Shown: positions 12,868 through 20,559 of the stretch, in pieces
Layout of the letters: every line of letters begins with the position of its first letter
Position numbering within the stretch: the stretch's first letter is position 1
Origin: a virus
Length of the DNA stretch: 31,038 nt
Reading direction: 5' to 3' (one strand)
IMG/VR virus record: IMGVR_UViG_3300025137_004735
Location: 1 to 31,038 of that record
The notes under the pieces: model-generated
The model's input: the letters and a program-made list of their open reading frames with translations, nothing else
What the model was told of the DNA's origin: nothing
Databases searched by the model: none
Position numbers and translations under genes: made by a program

Positions 12868-13239
12868 TTAGAATGGAGGTTTATCGTCAGATATTACCTG
12901 TGGTTGATCATCTTCTATGGGCGTAAATCCAACACTGGTAAAAGGTTGACCTTTTTCTGACTCCCTAGCCCATCCTCCAAACTTATAAGTTTTTTTATTC
13001 CAAGTGACCTTTCCGCCAATATCAGGTGATTTTTCGCTTTTTTTATCAGAGTTGATATGCAAAAGACCTATAGAAACCATGGCTTCATATTTAGGTTCTC
13101 CCTGAGCATTAAAGCTTTTGACTATGGCACCGTATTCTTTTTTTCCGTCCAAGGTCCAAGATCCTTTTCTGTCAATTACGGCATCATTTTCATGCCAAAG
13201 ATAACCTCTTCCTTCATCGTCATATTTTTTATCATTCAT
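12868..13239 (-). CDS. Putative ssDNA-associated protein with SSB-like acidic tip
   Basis: 123 residues. The core is beta-rich (WTLDGKKEYGAIVKSFNAQG, then DIGGKVTWNKKTYKFGGWAR and GQPFTSVGFTPIEDD), a pattern resembling small phage/plasmid proteins grouped near DUF736 and phage ssDNA-binding proteins. The C-terminus (DDQPQVISDDKPPF) ends in an acidic-PPF tip comparable to the DDxPF tip of SSB. Adjacent ERF and exonuclease genes fit a role coating ssDNA during recombination or replication. The fold is inferred, not proven. Confidence 0.6.
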   Translation of the reverse strand: MNDKKYDDEGRGYLWHENDAVIDRKGSWTLDGKKEYGAIVKSFNAQGEPKYEAMVSIGLLHINSDKKSEKSPDIGGKVTWNKKTYKFGGWARESEKGQPFTSVGFTPIEDDQPQVISDDKPPF

Positions 13240-13499
13240 TTTTTTTCTCCAATTAATTTATATTTATAACCGTTTCCGCTTGATCTTCTTTTTTTCTCAT
13301 AAACTTCCCCAAGCGCAGGCAGTTTATATTTCTCTCTAGCAGGCTGTTTACTTAAATTTCTTATTGCTGCAGAAATGGACGGCTCTCCATAAAACCGTCC
13401 CGTATTTTTCTTTATCATTGACTGCAACTCCCAAAAAGTCCAGTAGCCACCTTTGCTCATACAAAGGTACACGCAATCATCAAGAGTTAGCTTTTTCAC
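13236..13499 (-). CDS. Small winged-helix-like DNA-binding protein
   Basis: 87 residues from a GTG start. The sequence TFWELQSMIKKNTGRFYGEP, followed by SISAAIRNLSK, fits a winged helix recognition unit, and the basic end (EKKRRSSGNGYKYKLIGEKK) fits the wing. It overlaps the end of erf by 20 bases and its stop overlaps the ATG of the next gene by four. Possibly a replication or recombination accessory protein or a regulator. No ATG is available without losing helix 1, so GTG 13499 is kept. Confidence 0.6.
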   Translation of the reverse strand: MKKLTLDDCVYLCMSKGGYWTFWELQSMIKKNTGRFYGEPSISAAIRNLSKQPAREKYKLPALGEVYEKKRRSSGNGYKYKLIGEKK

Positions 13500-14130
13500 C
13501 TGAATATTTATCTATTAATGTTTCATACGACGTTCTGTTTGCATCATCGGGAGTAAGATCATTGTAAGCTTTTTCAATATCATTTGAGTTTTCTGCAAAA
13601 ATAGCCATTCTTTTTTCTTCATCTACGCTAGTCATAAGATCTCGCAAAGCGTTCAAATATTGATTTGTGCCGTCATAGGAATTTCTTGCAGCACCATTAG
13701 ATCTTAATACATATTTTCTTTTAAGATTAACTGGCTCTACTTTATTTCTTTGCATTGCTGCTTCCGCATCATCATCCTCAGACTTTGTGGCAACACCGCA
13801 AGCCATAAGCAACGAATATCTTTTGGCATAGCTTAGAGCGCTCCCATAAGCTTGTGGATCATGTTTTGCGGCGGGTATTGTTACCTTGCCCGCAGACATT
13901 TTTCCGCCGTGTCCATAAAAAATAGTTTCTACACAAGCACCAGTATCGCAATCATGTGACTCCTGCTGTATATATATCCCTCTATCATTCATTGGTTTTT
14001 TTACAGAATCAAAGACCTCTTTTAAAGAAGCGTAATTGCTTTTAAAAAACGGATTCTTTGCATCCTGTACTACATGGTCAATTTCTTTTTGCGCCTTAAC
14101 CAAAGCGATTATCAGTGTATCTGTTGTCAT
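13480..14130 (-). CDS. erf: ERF-family single-strand annealing protein
   Basis: 216 residues. ERF signatures: KNPFFKSNYASLKEVFDSVK, the GKMSAGKVTIPAAKHDPQ region, and AYGSALSYAKRYSLLMACGV followed by SEDDDAE, the family's (D/E)-rich motif. ERF proteins anneal complementary ssDNA in phage recombination and genome circularisation. The upstream gene is a RecB-like exonuclease, as in a two-component exonuclease-annealase pair. AAGGAG lies before the ATG. The C-terminal 70 residues are less conserved and probably bind partners. Confidence 0.9.
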   Translation of the reverse strand: MTTDTLIIALVKAQKEIDHVVQDAKNPFFKSNYASLKEVFDSVKKPMNDRGIYIQQESHDCDTGACVETIFYGHGGKMSAGKVTIPAAKHDPQAYGSALSYAKRYSLLMACGVATKSEDDDAEAAMQRNKVEPVNLKRKYVLRSNGAARNSYDGTNQYLNALRDLMTSVDEEKRMAIFAENSNDIEKAYNDLTPDDANRTSYETLIDKYSGEKANS

Positions 14131-14142
14131 AATATCTCCTTT

Positions 14143-14937
14143 TCAATACATAAATAGTTCTTTAGCGCCAACGATCTCGTTGACACCCCAAGTTCTAGTA
14201 AAGTCCTCATTTGATATATCGGGTTCAATACACGATAAATAAGCAACCTCACTAATATTGTCCGATAATGATAAGAGTCTCATCATTTTCACACAAATTC
14301 TTTTTATCTCATTCATTGTTGCATCAGTATTTTCTACTGACATAGAGATAAGCGTTTGTTTTGTTTTTAATGAATAAACGAAATCAACCACAGGATCTTT
14401 GCCTGTTGCATATTCATAAATAGCAAGTTGTCTTTGGTAGTCAGATCTAAGCTTCGGAGAAACACCAGTTGTCTTAAGATCTCTGACTTTATCTTCATAC
14501 AAATAATCAACATATCCAATAATCGGTATAGGCAAAACTTCTAAGTCTATTGATATTTTTTTCTGTGTTGCTATTGGAATGCCAAATTTTCTGTACAAAG
14601 GAACTATCTCAGTCAAAAGATTTGCGGTCCTATCTCTTCTTTCATGACACTTAGCAAAGCTATAATCATATGCTTTATTGTCATTGATACTGTCATAGAT
14701 CTTTTGATAAGATCTGTTTGTTGCGGAAATGCAATCTTCAATAGAGCAGTCGGGTTCGTTTACCCCTTGAGTAATACCATCTTCTATAGCAATTCCAAAA
14801 CTCATAGCAGGGCTAAATATTCTATCTGTATAGCCCGCTATATTTACAAGCCACTTCGCAGGGTCTTTTCTAAATTTGTTTATGGATGATGCGCTAAGAT
14901 GATTTACGCCGTGAACTTCAAATGGATTATTTTTCAT
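14143..14937 (-). CDS. PD-(D/E)XK (RecB/Cas4-like) exonuclease
   Basis: 264 residues. N-terminal HLSASSINKFRKDPAKWLVN resembles the start of phage RecB-like nucleases. Active site: GYVDYLYEDKVRDLKTT supplies the G-x-x-D and D-x-K parts, followed by the QLAIYEYA helix (Q...Y motif). It probably resects DNA ends to give ssDNA for the ERF protein encoded 12 bases downstream. It overlaps the upstream gene by 11 bases and has only a weak Shine-Dalgarno, so translation may be coupled. Confidence 0.85.
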   Translation of the reverse strand: MKNNPFEVHGVNHLSASSINKFRKDPAKWLVNIAGYTDRIFSPAMSFGIAIEDGITQGVNEPDCSIEDCISATNRSYQKIYDSINDNKAYDYSFAKCHERRDRTANLLTEIVPLYRKFGIPIATQKKISIDLEVLPIPIIGYVDYLYEDKVRDLKTTGVSPKLRSDYQRQLAIYEYATGKDPVVDFVYSLKTKQTLISMSVENTDATMNEIKRICVKMMRLLSLSDNISEVAYLSCIEPDISNEDFTRTWGVNEIVGAKELFMY

Positions 14938-15172
14938 TTTTATCTAAATAATTTTCAAGCCATTCTCTAGCTTCTTTAAAAGTAAAACCAAAACCATTTG
15001 AGTCGCTGATTTGAGTCTCGCCATCGTAGACTTCCCAACCCATATAAATATCTCTTGTTTTAATTCTGTATTGCTTGTAGCCATAGAGTGATCTACTTGA
15101 ATCATGGTAATGACCTATACCACTCCAAACATGCGTTAGTTCTTCGTGCATTCTTTTTAATTTAATCTTCAT
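14927..15172 (-). CDS. First gene of the early minus-strand operon, unknown function
   Basis: 81 residues. Basic N-terminus (MKIKLKRMHEELTHVW), central aromatic beta-like segment (YKQYRIKTRDIYMGWEVYDG) and C-terminal helix (FKEAREWLENYLDK). GAGG lies six bases before the ATG at 15172, so this start is chosen over the internal Met8. Expressed from the divergent control region, it would be among the earliest products. Not recognised. Confidence 0.6.
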   Translation of the reverse strand: MKIKLKRMHEELTHVWSGIGHYHDSSRSLYGYKQYRIKTRDIYMGWEVYDGETQISDSNGFGFTFKEAREWLENYLDKNEK

Positions 15173-15190
15173 TTTATTACCTCATTTTAT

Positions 15191-15226
15191 AGTACAGTTT
15201 GTATTTTAAATGAATTGATATAAAAT
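15191..15226 (+). promoter_or_regulatory. Divergent control region with operator and promoter of the possibly leaderless regulator
   Basis: Plus strand: TTGTAT (15199-15204), 16-bp spacer, TAAAAT (15221-15226). A 15-bp operator half-matching AATAC-N5-GTATT (AGTACAGTTTGTATT, 15191-15205) covers the -35 box. The predicted start falls at the ATG of the 15233 gene. On the minus strand TATAAA at 15190-15185 and a TTCATT 17 bases upstream may serve the early operon, so one bound protein could control both directions. Confidence 0.6.
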
Positions 15227-15232
15227 AGCAAC

Positions 15233-15439
15233 ATGACACTCAAGGACTGGCTAGATCAAAAAAAATTAAAGCAGGTAGATCTTGTTACGATGTTTGCCAC
15301 CGCAGGCAATGAAGTTACACAAGGTTGTATTAATAAGTGGGTAAATCACGAAAGAATCCCAAGAAAATCAGAGATGAAATTTATTGCTAATATTACCAAT
15401 GGCAAAGTTAAACCAAATGATTTTTACGAGATAGCTTGA
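15233..15439 (+). CDS. Cro/CI-like helix-turn-helix regulator, probably leaderless
   Basis: 68 residues: MTLKDWLDQKKLKQVDLVTM, then NEVTQGCINKWVNHERIPRK and a C-terminal helix. This is the layout of small Cro-type regulators (helix, turn, recognition helix around TQGCINKWV). No Shine-Dalgarno exists, and the -10 box ends six bases before the ATG, so the mRNA probably begins at the start codon as for lambda cI. It lies divergent from the early recombination operon, the classic switch position, and is the best candidate to bind the neighbouring operator. Confidence 0.8.
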   Translation: MTLKDWLDQKKLKQVDLVTMFATAGNEVTQGCINKWVNHERIPRKSEMKFIANITNGKVKPNDFYEIA

Positions 15440-15463
15440 TAATTTTCAGTCTTTGCATATAAT
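15436..15463 (+). promoter_or_regulatory. Strong sigma70-like promoter for the replication genes
   Basis: TTGATA (15436-15441), 16-bp spacer, TATAAT (15458-15463). The predicted start is about six bases before the initiator ATG at 15476 and no ribosome site is seen, so the transcript is probably leaderless or nearly so. It overlaps the end of the regulator gene. Confidence 0.65.
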
Positions 15464-15475
15464 CCTAAATGGATT

Positions 15476-16084
15476 ATGAGTATACAAGGACTAAATTGGT
15501 GTATTAAACAAAAGACAGACACCCCGACAACAAAGCTAGTACTTTTTATATTAAGTAATTATGCTGATGAGAATGGTAGCTGTTATCCAAGTGAGAAGTA
15601 TCTTGGGGAGTTAGTAGGTGTAAGTGACAGACAAATAAGACGATGCCTTAACTACTTAGCTAAAAACAATTTAATATCAATACAGGCAAGGACAGGCACT
15701 AGTAACCGATATTTTTTGACTATGGAAGCTGATGTCCGCACCCCCTCGGTAGCTGATGTCCGCACAGATAGGACGCACACTTCCTATAATACTAAAGAAG
15801 ATACTAAAGAGAATACTAAAGATGGATCGTATAGTAAAAACTTTGAGATCTTTTGGAGTAAGTACCCAAGAAAGGTAGGTAAATACAATGCAGCTAAATC
15901 TTTTATAAAAGCTGAACAGTCCCATAATTTTGAAATGATAGTAAAAGGTCTAGAATTATTTTTAAAATTAAACCAAGATACAGAAACACGATTTATACCG
16001 CATGCAGCTACATGGCTAAACGGTAGAAGATTTTTAGATGAAAAACCCAAGGCTAGTAATAGCCTTAATAATATTGCAGGATAA
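15476..16084 (+). CDS. Phage replication initiator (lambda O-like, HTH_36 type)
   Basis: 202 residues. The N-terminal winged helix region KLVLFILSNYADENGSCYPS, then VSDRQIRRCLNYLAKNNLIS, is the helix-turn-helix_36 type seen in phage replication proteins. Charged linker (90-120) with repeated ADVRT and TKE units. The C-terminal domain FEIFWSKYPRKVGKYNAAKS, ending HAATWLNGRRFLDE, is the conserved C-terminus of such initiators and helicase loaders. It should bind the origin and recruit the replication machinery encoded directly downstream. Repeated DNA in the linker-coding part may itself be the origin. Confidence 0.8.
   Translation: MSIQGLNWCIKQKTDTPTTKLVLFILSNYADENGSCYPSEKYLGELVGVSDRQIRRCLNYLAKNNLISIQARTGTSNRYFLTMEADVRTPSVADVRTDRTHTSYNTKEDTKENTKDGSYSKNFEIFWSKYPRKVGKYNAAKSFIKAEQSHNFEMIVKGLELFLKLNQDTETRFIPHAATWLNGRRFLDEKPKASNSLNNIAG
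15727..15822 (+). repeat. Iteron-like repeats and AT-rich tandem repeats inside the initiator gene (candidate origin)
   Basis: AGCTGATGTCCGCAC occurs exactly at 15727-15741 and 15751-15765 (24-bp period), with a degenerate third copy near 15767-15778. Directly downstream ATACTAAAGA occurs three times at 12-bp spacing (15789, 15801, 15813) in AT-rich sequence. Iterons followed by an AT-rich element inside an O-like gene is the layout of the lambda origin. Confidence 0.55.
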
Positions 16085-16088
16085 TAAT

Positions 16089-17792
16089 ATGACTATATAC
16101 GATAGATTGAATGAAGAAAGAATAAAACCAAAACACTTTGACCACGGCAACCAAAAATTAAAATGTCCAAGCTGCCAACCACCACACAACGCACACGATA
16201 CACCGTTATCTTTTACTATAAATGATGAAGGTGCGGTATGGAATTGTCACCACTGCGGTTACAAAGGCGGCTACAGTGAAAATTATAAGTTTACAAAACC
16301 ACAGACAACATATGTAAAACCAAAGCTACCAACGCAGGAAGAAAGACCCTCAAAAATGTTGACGTATTTTGCAGAGAGAGGAATAAGCAAGGGTACTATT
16401 GAAAAGCAAGGCATATATTTAGAAGGCAGATGGATTGCGATACCTTACAAGGATGCTGATGCAAGCGTAGTGAATATTAAATACAGAACAAGGGATAAAA
16501 AGTTTAAGCAGTCTGCTAATGCCAAAAGAATACTTTATAACTATTTTGCAGCTAAGGACCAAGAAACAATTATATTTGTTGAAGGCGAGTTTGACTGTTT
16601 GGCTTTGATAGAGTGCGGTTATGATAATGTTGTATCTTTGCCTGATGGCGCTCCTAAAGAAGCAAAGTTTAAAGAGAATGATGCAAGGTTTAAATGTTTA
16701 GAAAATTGTCCATTAGAAAACGCAAAGAAGATAATTATATTTACAGACAATGACCAAGCGGGTAACAGTTTGCATGATGAATTATTGCACAGATTTGGCA
16801 AAGATATTTGTTGGTATGTAGATTATCCAAAGGACTGCAAGGATGCCAATGATGTATTGATAAAGCATGGCGCACAAAAACTTAAAGAAACAATAGAGCA
16901 GGCGACACCGTACCCTGTTGACGGTCTATATGCAGCAAACAACTATTACGGCAGTGTATTGGATTTATATAATGGTAACTATGTTAAGCCGATTGAGGTA
17001 GGTTTTGATAACTTAGACGAAATATATAAAGTCTTAAAAGGAACTTTTCATTGTGTGACAGGAATCCCAAATCACGGCAAGTCTAGCTTTGTTGACCAAA
17101 TGTTAATTAAGATAGCTGAAAATCATAATTGGAAGTTTGCGGTGTACAGTCCCGAACATAGCACACAAATGCACTTGCGCCGATTGGTACAAATGCAGCA
17201 GAAGAAAGCTTTTGATGAAGGCTTTACAAACAGAATGACAACAGAAGATCTACAGGAAAGTTTGGCATGGCTAAATGATAGATTCTATTTTATAGAAACA
17301 AAAGATGTTGTACCTGATATTGATTATATTTTAAACATAGCTAAAGCAAGTTGTTTGAAGTATGGGATCAACGGATTAGTTATAGATCCTTTTAATGAAG
17401 TCTCAGCCGCAAGAAGTGGTAATACAAGAGAGGACGAGCATATAAGGGATTTCATTTCTAAGTGCAAAAGGTTTGCAAGGGTACACGATGTAACGATTTG
17501 GGTTGTAGCGCATCCTACAAAACTACCAAAGGGCAATGACGGCGGTTATTCTCCGCCTACGGCATATGATATTAGTGGTGCCGCGCATTGGCACAATCAA
17601 TCTGATGCGGTCCTGACTGTGCATAGAGATTTTGATGATGATAGCATTCAGGTATTGACAAGAAAGATTAGAGAACAAGGTCTTTATGGTAAGATTGGAC
17701 AAGCTGATTTTCTTTATGATGCAAAGAGCAGGTGTTTTGTTGAAAAGAGTACACTCGGTTGGGATGTACCTGAGCAATGGCAAAGCATGTAA
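16089..17792 (+). CDS. Bifunctional primase-helicase (T7 gp4-like)
   Basis: 567 residues. N-terminal zinc ribbon CPSC...CHHC (C26, C29, C53, C56). TOPRIM domain with FVEGEFDCLAL (E165) and IIIFTDNDQAG (D220, D222). RecA-like helicase with Walker A GIPNHGKS (325-332), Walker B GLVIDPFNE (429-437) and VVAHPTK as the H-motif. It primes lagging-strand synthesis and unwinds DNA at the fork. ATG 16089 is chosen since an upstream in-frame extension would overlap the initiator. It follows the initiator by four bases, in one replication operon. Confidence 0.93.
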   Translation: MTIYDRLNEERIKPKHFDHGNQKLKCPSCQPPHNAHDTPLSFTINDEGAVWNCHHCGYKGGYSENYKFTKPQTTYVKPKLPTQEERPSKMLTYFAERGISKGTIEKQGIYLEGRWIAIPYKDADASVVNIKYRTRDKKFKQSANAKRILYNYFAAKDQETIIFVEGEFDCLALIECGYDNVVSLPDGAPKEAKFKENDARFKCLENCPLENAKKIIIFTDNDQAGNSLHDELLHRFGKDICWYVDYPKDCKDANDVLIKHGAQKLKETIEQATPYPVDGLYAANNYYGSVLDLYNGNYVKPIEVGFDNLDEIYKVLKGTFHCVTGIPNHGKSSFVDQMLIKIAENHNWKFAVYSPEHSTQMHLRRLVQMQQKKAFDEGFTNRMTTEDLQESLAWLNDRFYFIETKDVVPDIDYILNIAKASCLKYGINGLVIDPFNEVSAARSGNTREDEHIRDFISKCKRFARVHDVTIWVVAHPTKLPKGNDGGYSPPTAYDISGAAHWHNQSDAVLTVHRDFDDDSIQVLTRKIREQGLYGKIGQADFLYDAKSRCFVEKSTLGWDVPEQWQSM

Positions 17793-17805
17793 CCAAAAGG
17801 TAAAC

Positions 17806-18420
17806 ATGACAGAAGAACTAAAATTTAAAAACATAACTCTTAAGGTGATGGATATAGAAGATCTAAAACCTTATGAAAACAACCCAAGAAATATTACAAA
17901 AACTGCCATTGATGCAGTTGCTAAGTCAATTGCAGAAAATGATTTTAATTCAGTAATTGTTGTAGATAAAAACTTAGAAATAATTGCAGGTCATACAAGA
18001 GTTCTTGCGGCTAAGAGTTTGGGCTATAAAGAATTGCCAGTAATGGTATCTAATATTGACGAACTGCAAGCAAAAAAATTGAGACTTTTGGATAATCGTT
18101 TAACAGAGTTGACGGAATGGGATTCGGAAAAACTTTTAATTGAAAGTTATAGCGCAGAACTTGATGAAGATTATCAAGCAATGTTTGCCCCTCTTATGCG
18201 GGACGACATGAGTGAATTTGATCTGTCAGATGATGATTATGTAGATAATGAAATGACTACATACAATAACGCAATCATTCAATATAACTTAGTTTTTGAC
18301 AACGAGCAGCAGCAAGCCGATTGGTATACTTTTTTGGCAAAACTTAAAGAACAATATCCCAATGAAGAAACACATGCTGCAAGAGTGCAAATGTATATCA
18401 AAAGCGTCACCAAAGTTTAA
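17806..18420 (+). CDS. ParB/Srx-domain protein (first of the cassette)
   Basis: 204 residues. ParB/sulfiredoxin-like core: VMDIEDLKPYENNPRN, NSVIVVDKNLEIIAGHTRVL (GHTR at 62-65) and DNRLTELTEWD. The C-terminal 70 residues (YNNAIIQYNLVFDNEQQQ...) match the extra domain seen in phage ParB-methylase proteins, but no methylase is fused. ParB-fold proteins bind DNA or hydrolyse CTP, ATP or nucleic acid; here the activity is unknown. It starts 13 bases after the primase stop and its stop overlaps the ATG of the PAPS reductase-like gene. Confidence 0.82.
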   Translation: MTEELKFKNITLKVMDIEDLKPYENNPRNITKTAIDAVAKSIAENDFNSVIVVDKNLEIIAGHTRVLAAKSLGYKELPVMVSNIDELQAKKLRLLDNRLTELTEWDSEKLLIESYSAELDEDYQAMFAPLMRDDMSEFDLSDDDYVDNEMTTYNNAIIQYNLVFDNEQQQADWYTFLAKLKEQYPNEETHAARVQMYIKSVTKV

Positions 18421-19487
18421 TGGGAAAACATCAAAAAAAGGTTAGAACCTATATTGACACAAATGTTTATGATGAATCTATCAAACGTATAAACCATATA
18501 TTTGATACTTTTGATACCGTGGTTGTTATGTTCAGTGGCGGGAAAGATAGTTTGGCTACTTTGCATTTAGTCAAAGAAGTTTCTGAAAAAAGGGGCATTA
18601 AAAAGGTGAATGTGGTTTTTAGAGATGAAGAATTAATTAACAAGTCAGTAATAGATTTTGTGGATCACTACTATCATTTGGACTGGGTGGAGATGCTATA
18701 TTTTTGCGTACCATTACACAGTCAAAAATACGTTCTAGGAAACACTGAAAGCTATATACAGTGGGATAAAAAAAGAAAACATATAAGACCTATGCCTGAC
18801 TATGCAATTAAAACAGGCGCGTCTGATGAAAATGTTTTTTCGCAAGATACTATGGATGAATACACAGCCAGTTTTTACAAAGGCAAAATAGCTTTTGTTA
18901 ATGGCATAAGGGCAAGTGAGTCATTGATAAGGTTTGCTTCATGTATGAACAAATTAAATGAAAATTATATTAATGAAACTAAAAGCGGTGTGAAGAATGT
19001 TAAATTTTGCAAGCCAATATTTGATTGGGAAGAGGACGATGTTTTTAAATATTTTTATGACAACGAAATACCTTATTGCAAGATCTATGATTATCAAATG
19101 TGGAACTCCGATCAATTGCGAGTAGCAACACCAGTACATGCAGAAAATGCCAAGAAATTTAATAAATTAAAAACTTTAGATCCACTTTTATATGAACAGA
19201 TAATAGATATTTTTCCTGAAATGATTGTACAGGATAGGTACTACAAAGAATTCAACAAAGATGCAGTCAAAGAAAAATATTCTAAAGATATGCAGGGAGT
19301 GCTTCAATATATAAAAGATACCTTGATAGATCCTAAGCAAAAACATGAAGCATATAAAATGTTCAAACAGACAGTAGTAGCAAATCGCAATAATCCTCAA
19401 GCTTATCCTGTACCGTATATATTGAAATATTTTATGTCAGGAAGTTATAAAAGAGCCTTACAACCATTACCCAAAAAACAACAATGA
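18420..19487 (+). CDS. PAPS reductase-family protein (IbrA-like, PP-loop ATPase fold)
   Basis: 355 residues. The PP-loop SGGKDS is present at 39-44, followed by ATLHLVKEVSEKRGIKKVNV. Further motifs: VNGIRASESLIRF and FCKPIFDWEEDDVFKY, typical of the PAPS reductase/DndC fold. The long C-terminal helical region matches the IbrA group rather than true CysH. Enzymes of this fold adenylylate or reduce sulfur compounds. Flanked by two ParB-domain genes, it matches the IbrA/IbrB arrangement reported in enterobacterial phage-related elements. Chemical role unknown. It overlaps both neighbours by one to four bases, so the set is one transcription unit. Confidence 0.85.
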   Translation: MGKHQKKVRTYIDTNVYDESIKRINHIFDTFDTVVVMFSGGKDSLATLHLVKEVSEKRGIKKVNVVFRDEELINKSVIDFVDHYYHLDWVEMLYFCVPLHSQKYVLGNTESYIQWDKKRKHIRPMPDYAIKTGASDENVFSQDTMDEYTASFYKGKIAFVNGIRASESLIRFASCMNKLNENYINETKSGVKNVKFCKPIFDWEEDDVFKYFYDNEIPYCKIYDYQMWNSDQLRVATPVHAENAKKFNKLKTLDPLLYEQIIDIFPEMIVQDRYYKEFNKDAVKEKYSKDMQGVLQYIKDTLIDPKQKHEAYKMFKQTVVANRNNPQAYPVPYILKYFMSGSYKRALQPLPKKQQ

Positions 19488-20005
19488 AAGAACCAATAGA
19501 TCAAATACAGTGGATAGATGCAAACGAACTTATAGCAAATGACTATAATCCAAATGTTGTATTCACCCCTGAACTCAAAAGCCTAGAAAAAAATATATTG
19601 GCTATAGGTTGGGTGCAACCAGTAATAGCGTCTACATCAAAAGTAATCATAGACGGCTTTCATAGAACCCAATTAAGCATCAATAGCAAAGCGCTGCAAA
19701 AAAAATATAAAGGCATGGTCCCTTGTGTGCTGTTTGACGCTACGAGAGACGAGTCAATGATACTTACGGTCCGCATGAATAGAGCAAAAGGCAGCCATGT
19801 AGCCGTGCGAATGTCTGACATGGTTAAAGAACTTATAGATGTTCATAAGTGGGAAGTAGAAGCATTGGCAAAAGAATTAGGCGCAACAAAAAAAGAAATA
19901 GATCTGTTGTATCAAGACGGAGTTTTCAAATTTAAAAATATAAAAAACTATAAATATTCAAAAGCATGGTACCCACAATTACAGGAGAAAGAAGATGAGA
20001 TTTAA
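19484..20005 (+). CDS. IbrB-like ParB-domain protein (second of the cassette)
   Basis: 173 residues. N-terminal ParB-type core: IQWIDANELIANDYNPNVVF, NILAIGWVQPVI, KVIIDGFHRTQLSI (GFHR at 58-61), and ILTVRMNRAKGSHVAVRMSD, the pattern of IbrB. Short C-terminal helix-turn-helix-like region (VEALAKELGATKKEIDLLYQ). The catalytic or nucleotide-binding His/Arg is kept. Its start is inside the end of the IbrA-like gene, and the methyltransferase start lies inside its own 3' end. Confidence 0.85.
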   Translation: MKEPIDQIQWIDANELIANDYNPNVVFTPELKSLEKNILAIGWVQPVIASTSKVIIDGFHRTQLSINSKALQKKYKGMVPCVLFDATRDESMILTVRMNRAKGSHVAVRMSDMVKELIDVHKWEVEALAKELGATKKEIDLLYQDGVFKFKNIKNYKYSKAWYPQLQEKEDEI

Positions 20006-20546
20006 CTCAATTGAAAGACTAGAGCAATGGAAAGAGAATCAATACCCAACAATACATGACAAGATTTTTGATTTAATTGAAGAACACATGATTGGAAACA
20101 GCGCTTGTGATTTATGTTGTAGTACTGGGTTATTAGGTCAAAGGATCAAAACAGAATTAAATAAAAATGCTATAGGGATTGACGTAGATAAAGAAGCGCT
20201 AACAAATGCTAAAAACTTTGGTATCAACATACCTCTTTTTCTCTGTGATATAGACGCAGATAATCCAAAACCTTTTATGACAATTTTAGAGGAGCAAGGA
20301 ATTGACACATTGATAGCGCGTAGATGTATATCAGAAATATTTTTTAAAAAAATATCCAGTGGTGTATCGTTTGCCAAAAGATTAAAAGAAACAAATGTTC
20401 AACAGATCTTCTTTCAAGGAAGGCAGGTTAGAGCAAACTCAAATCATCCCCTAAAATCAGTCAATGAAGAAATTGCACTGTTTCAAAAAGATTGGAAAAC
20501 TGTACAACATTGGGGTGATTGTGCATTATTAATTAGAAGAAAATAA
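19995..20546 (+). CDS. SAM-dependent methyltransferase, class I (unknown substrate)
   Basis: 183 residues. Motif I ACDLCCSTGLLGQR (39-48) and motif II AIGIDVDKEAL fit a Rossmann-fold SAM enzyme; ACDLCCSTG replaces the common DLGCGTG. The later part (DTLIARRCISEIFFKK, then VQQIFFQGRQVRA) lacks the NPPY/DPPY-type motif of amino-DNA methylases, so DNA adenine or cytosine-N4 methylation is unlikely by this signature. It is co-transcribed with the ParB/IbrA/IbrB genes and has AGGAG upstream. It might modify the same substrate. Confidence 0.75.
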   Translation: MRFNSIERLEQWKENQYPTIHDKIFDLIEEHMIGNSACDLCCSTGLLGQRIKTELNKNAIGIDVDKEALTNAKNFGINIPLFLCDIDADNPKPFMTILEEQGIDTLIARRCISEIFFKKISSGVSFAKRLKETNVQQIFFQGRQVRANSNHPLKSVNEEIALFQKDWKTVQHWGDCALLIRRK

Positions 20547-20559
20547 AGGAAGTAATAAC

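Noticed and set aside
15170-15476. Integration module or attachment site near the repressor region
   Set aside because: No integrase or tRNA-like sequence is visible; the region holds only regulators, promoters and operators.
15727-15822. CRISPR-like array
   Set aside because: Repeats are too short and closely spaced, lie in a coding frame, and fit iterons or peptide repeats better.
19995-20546. DNA adenine or cytosine-N4 methylase
   Set aside because: The SAM-binding motif is present, but the NPPY/DPPY-type catalytic motif is missing, so only a generic methyltransferase is called.
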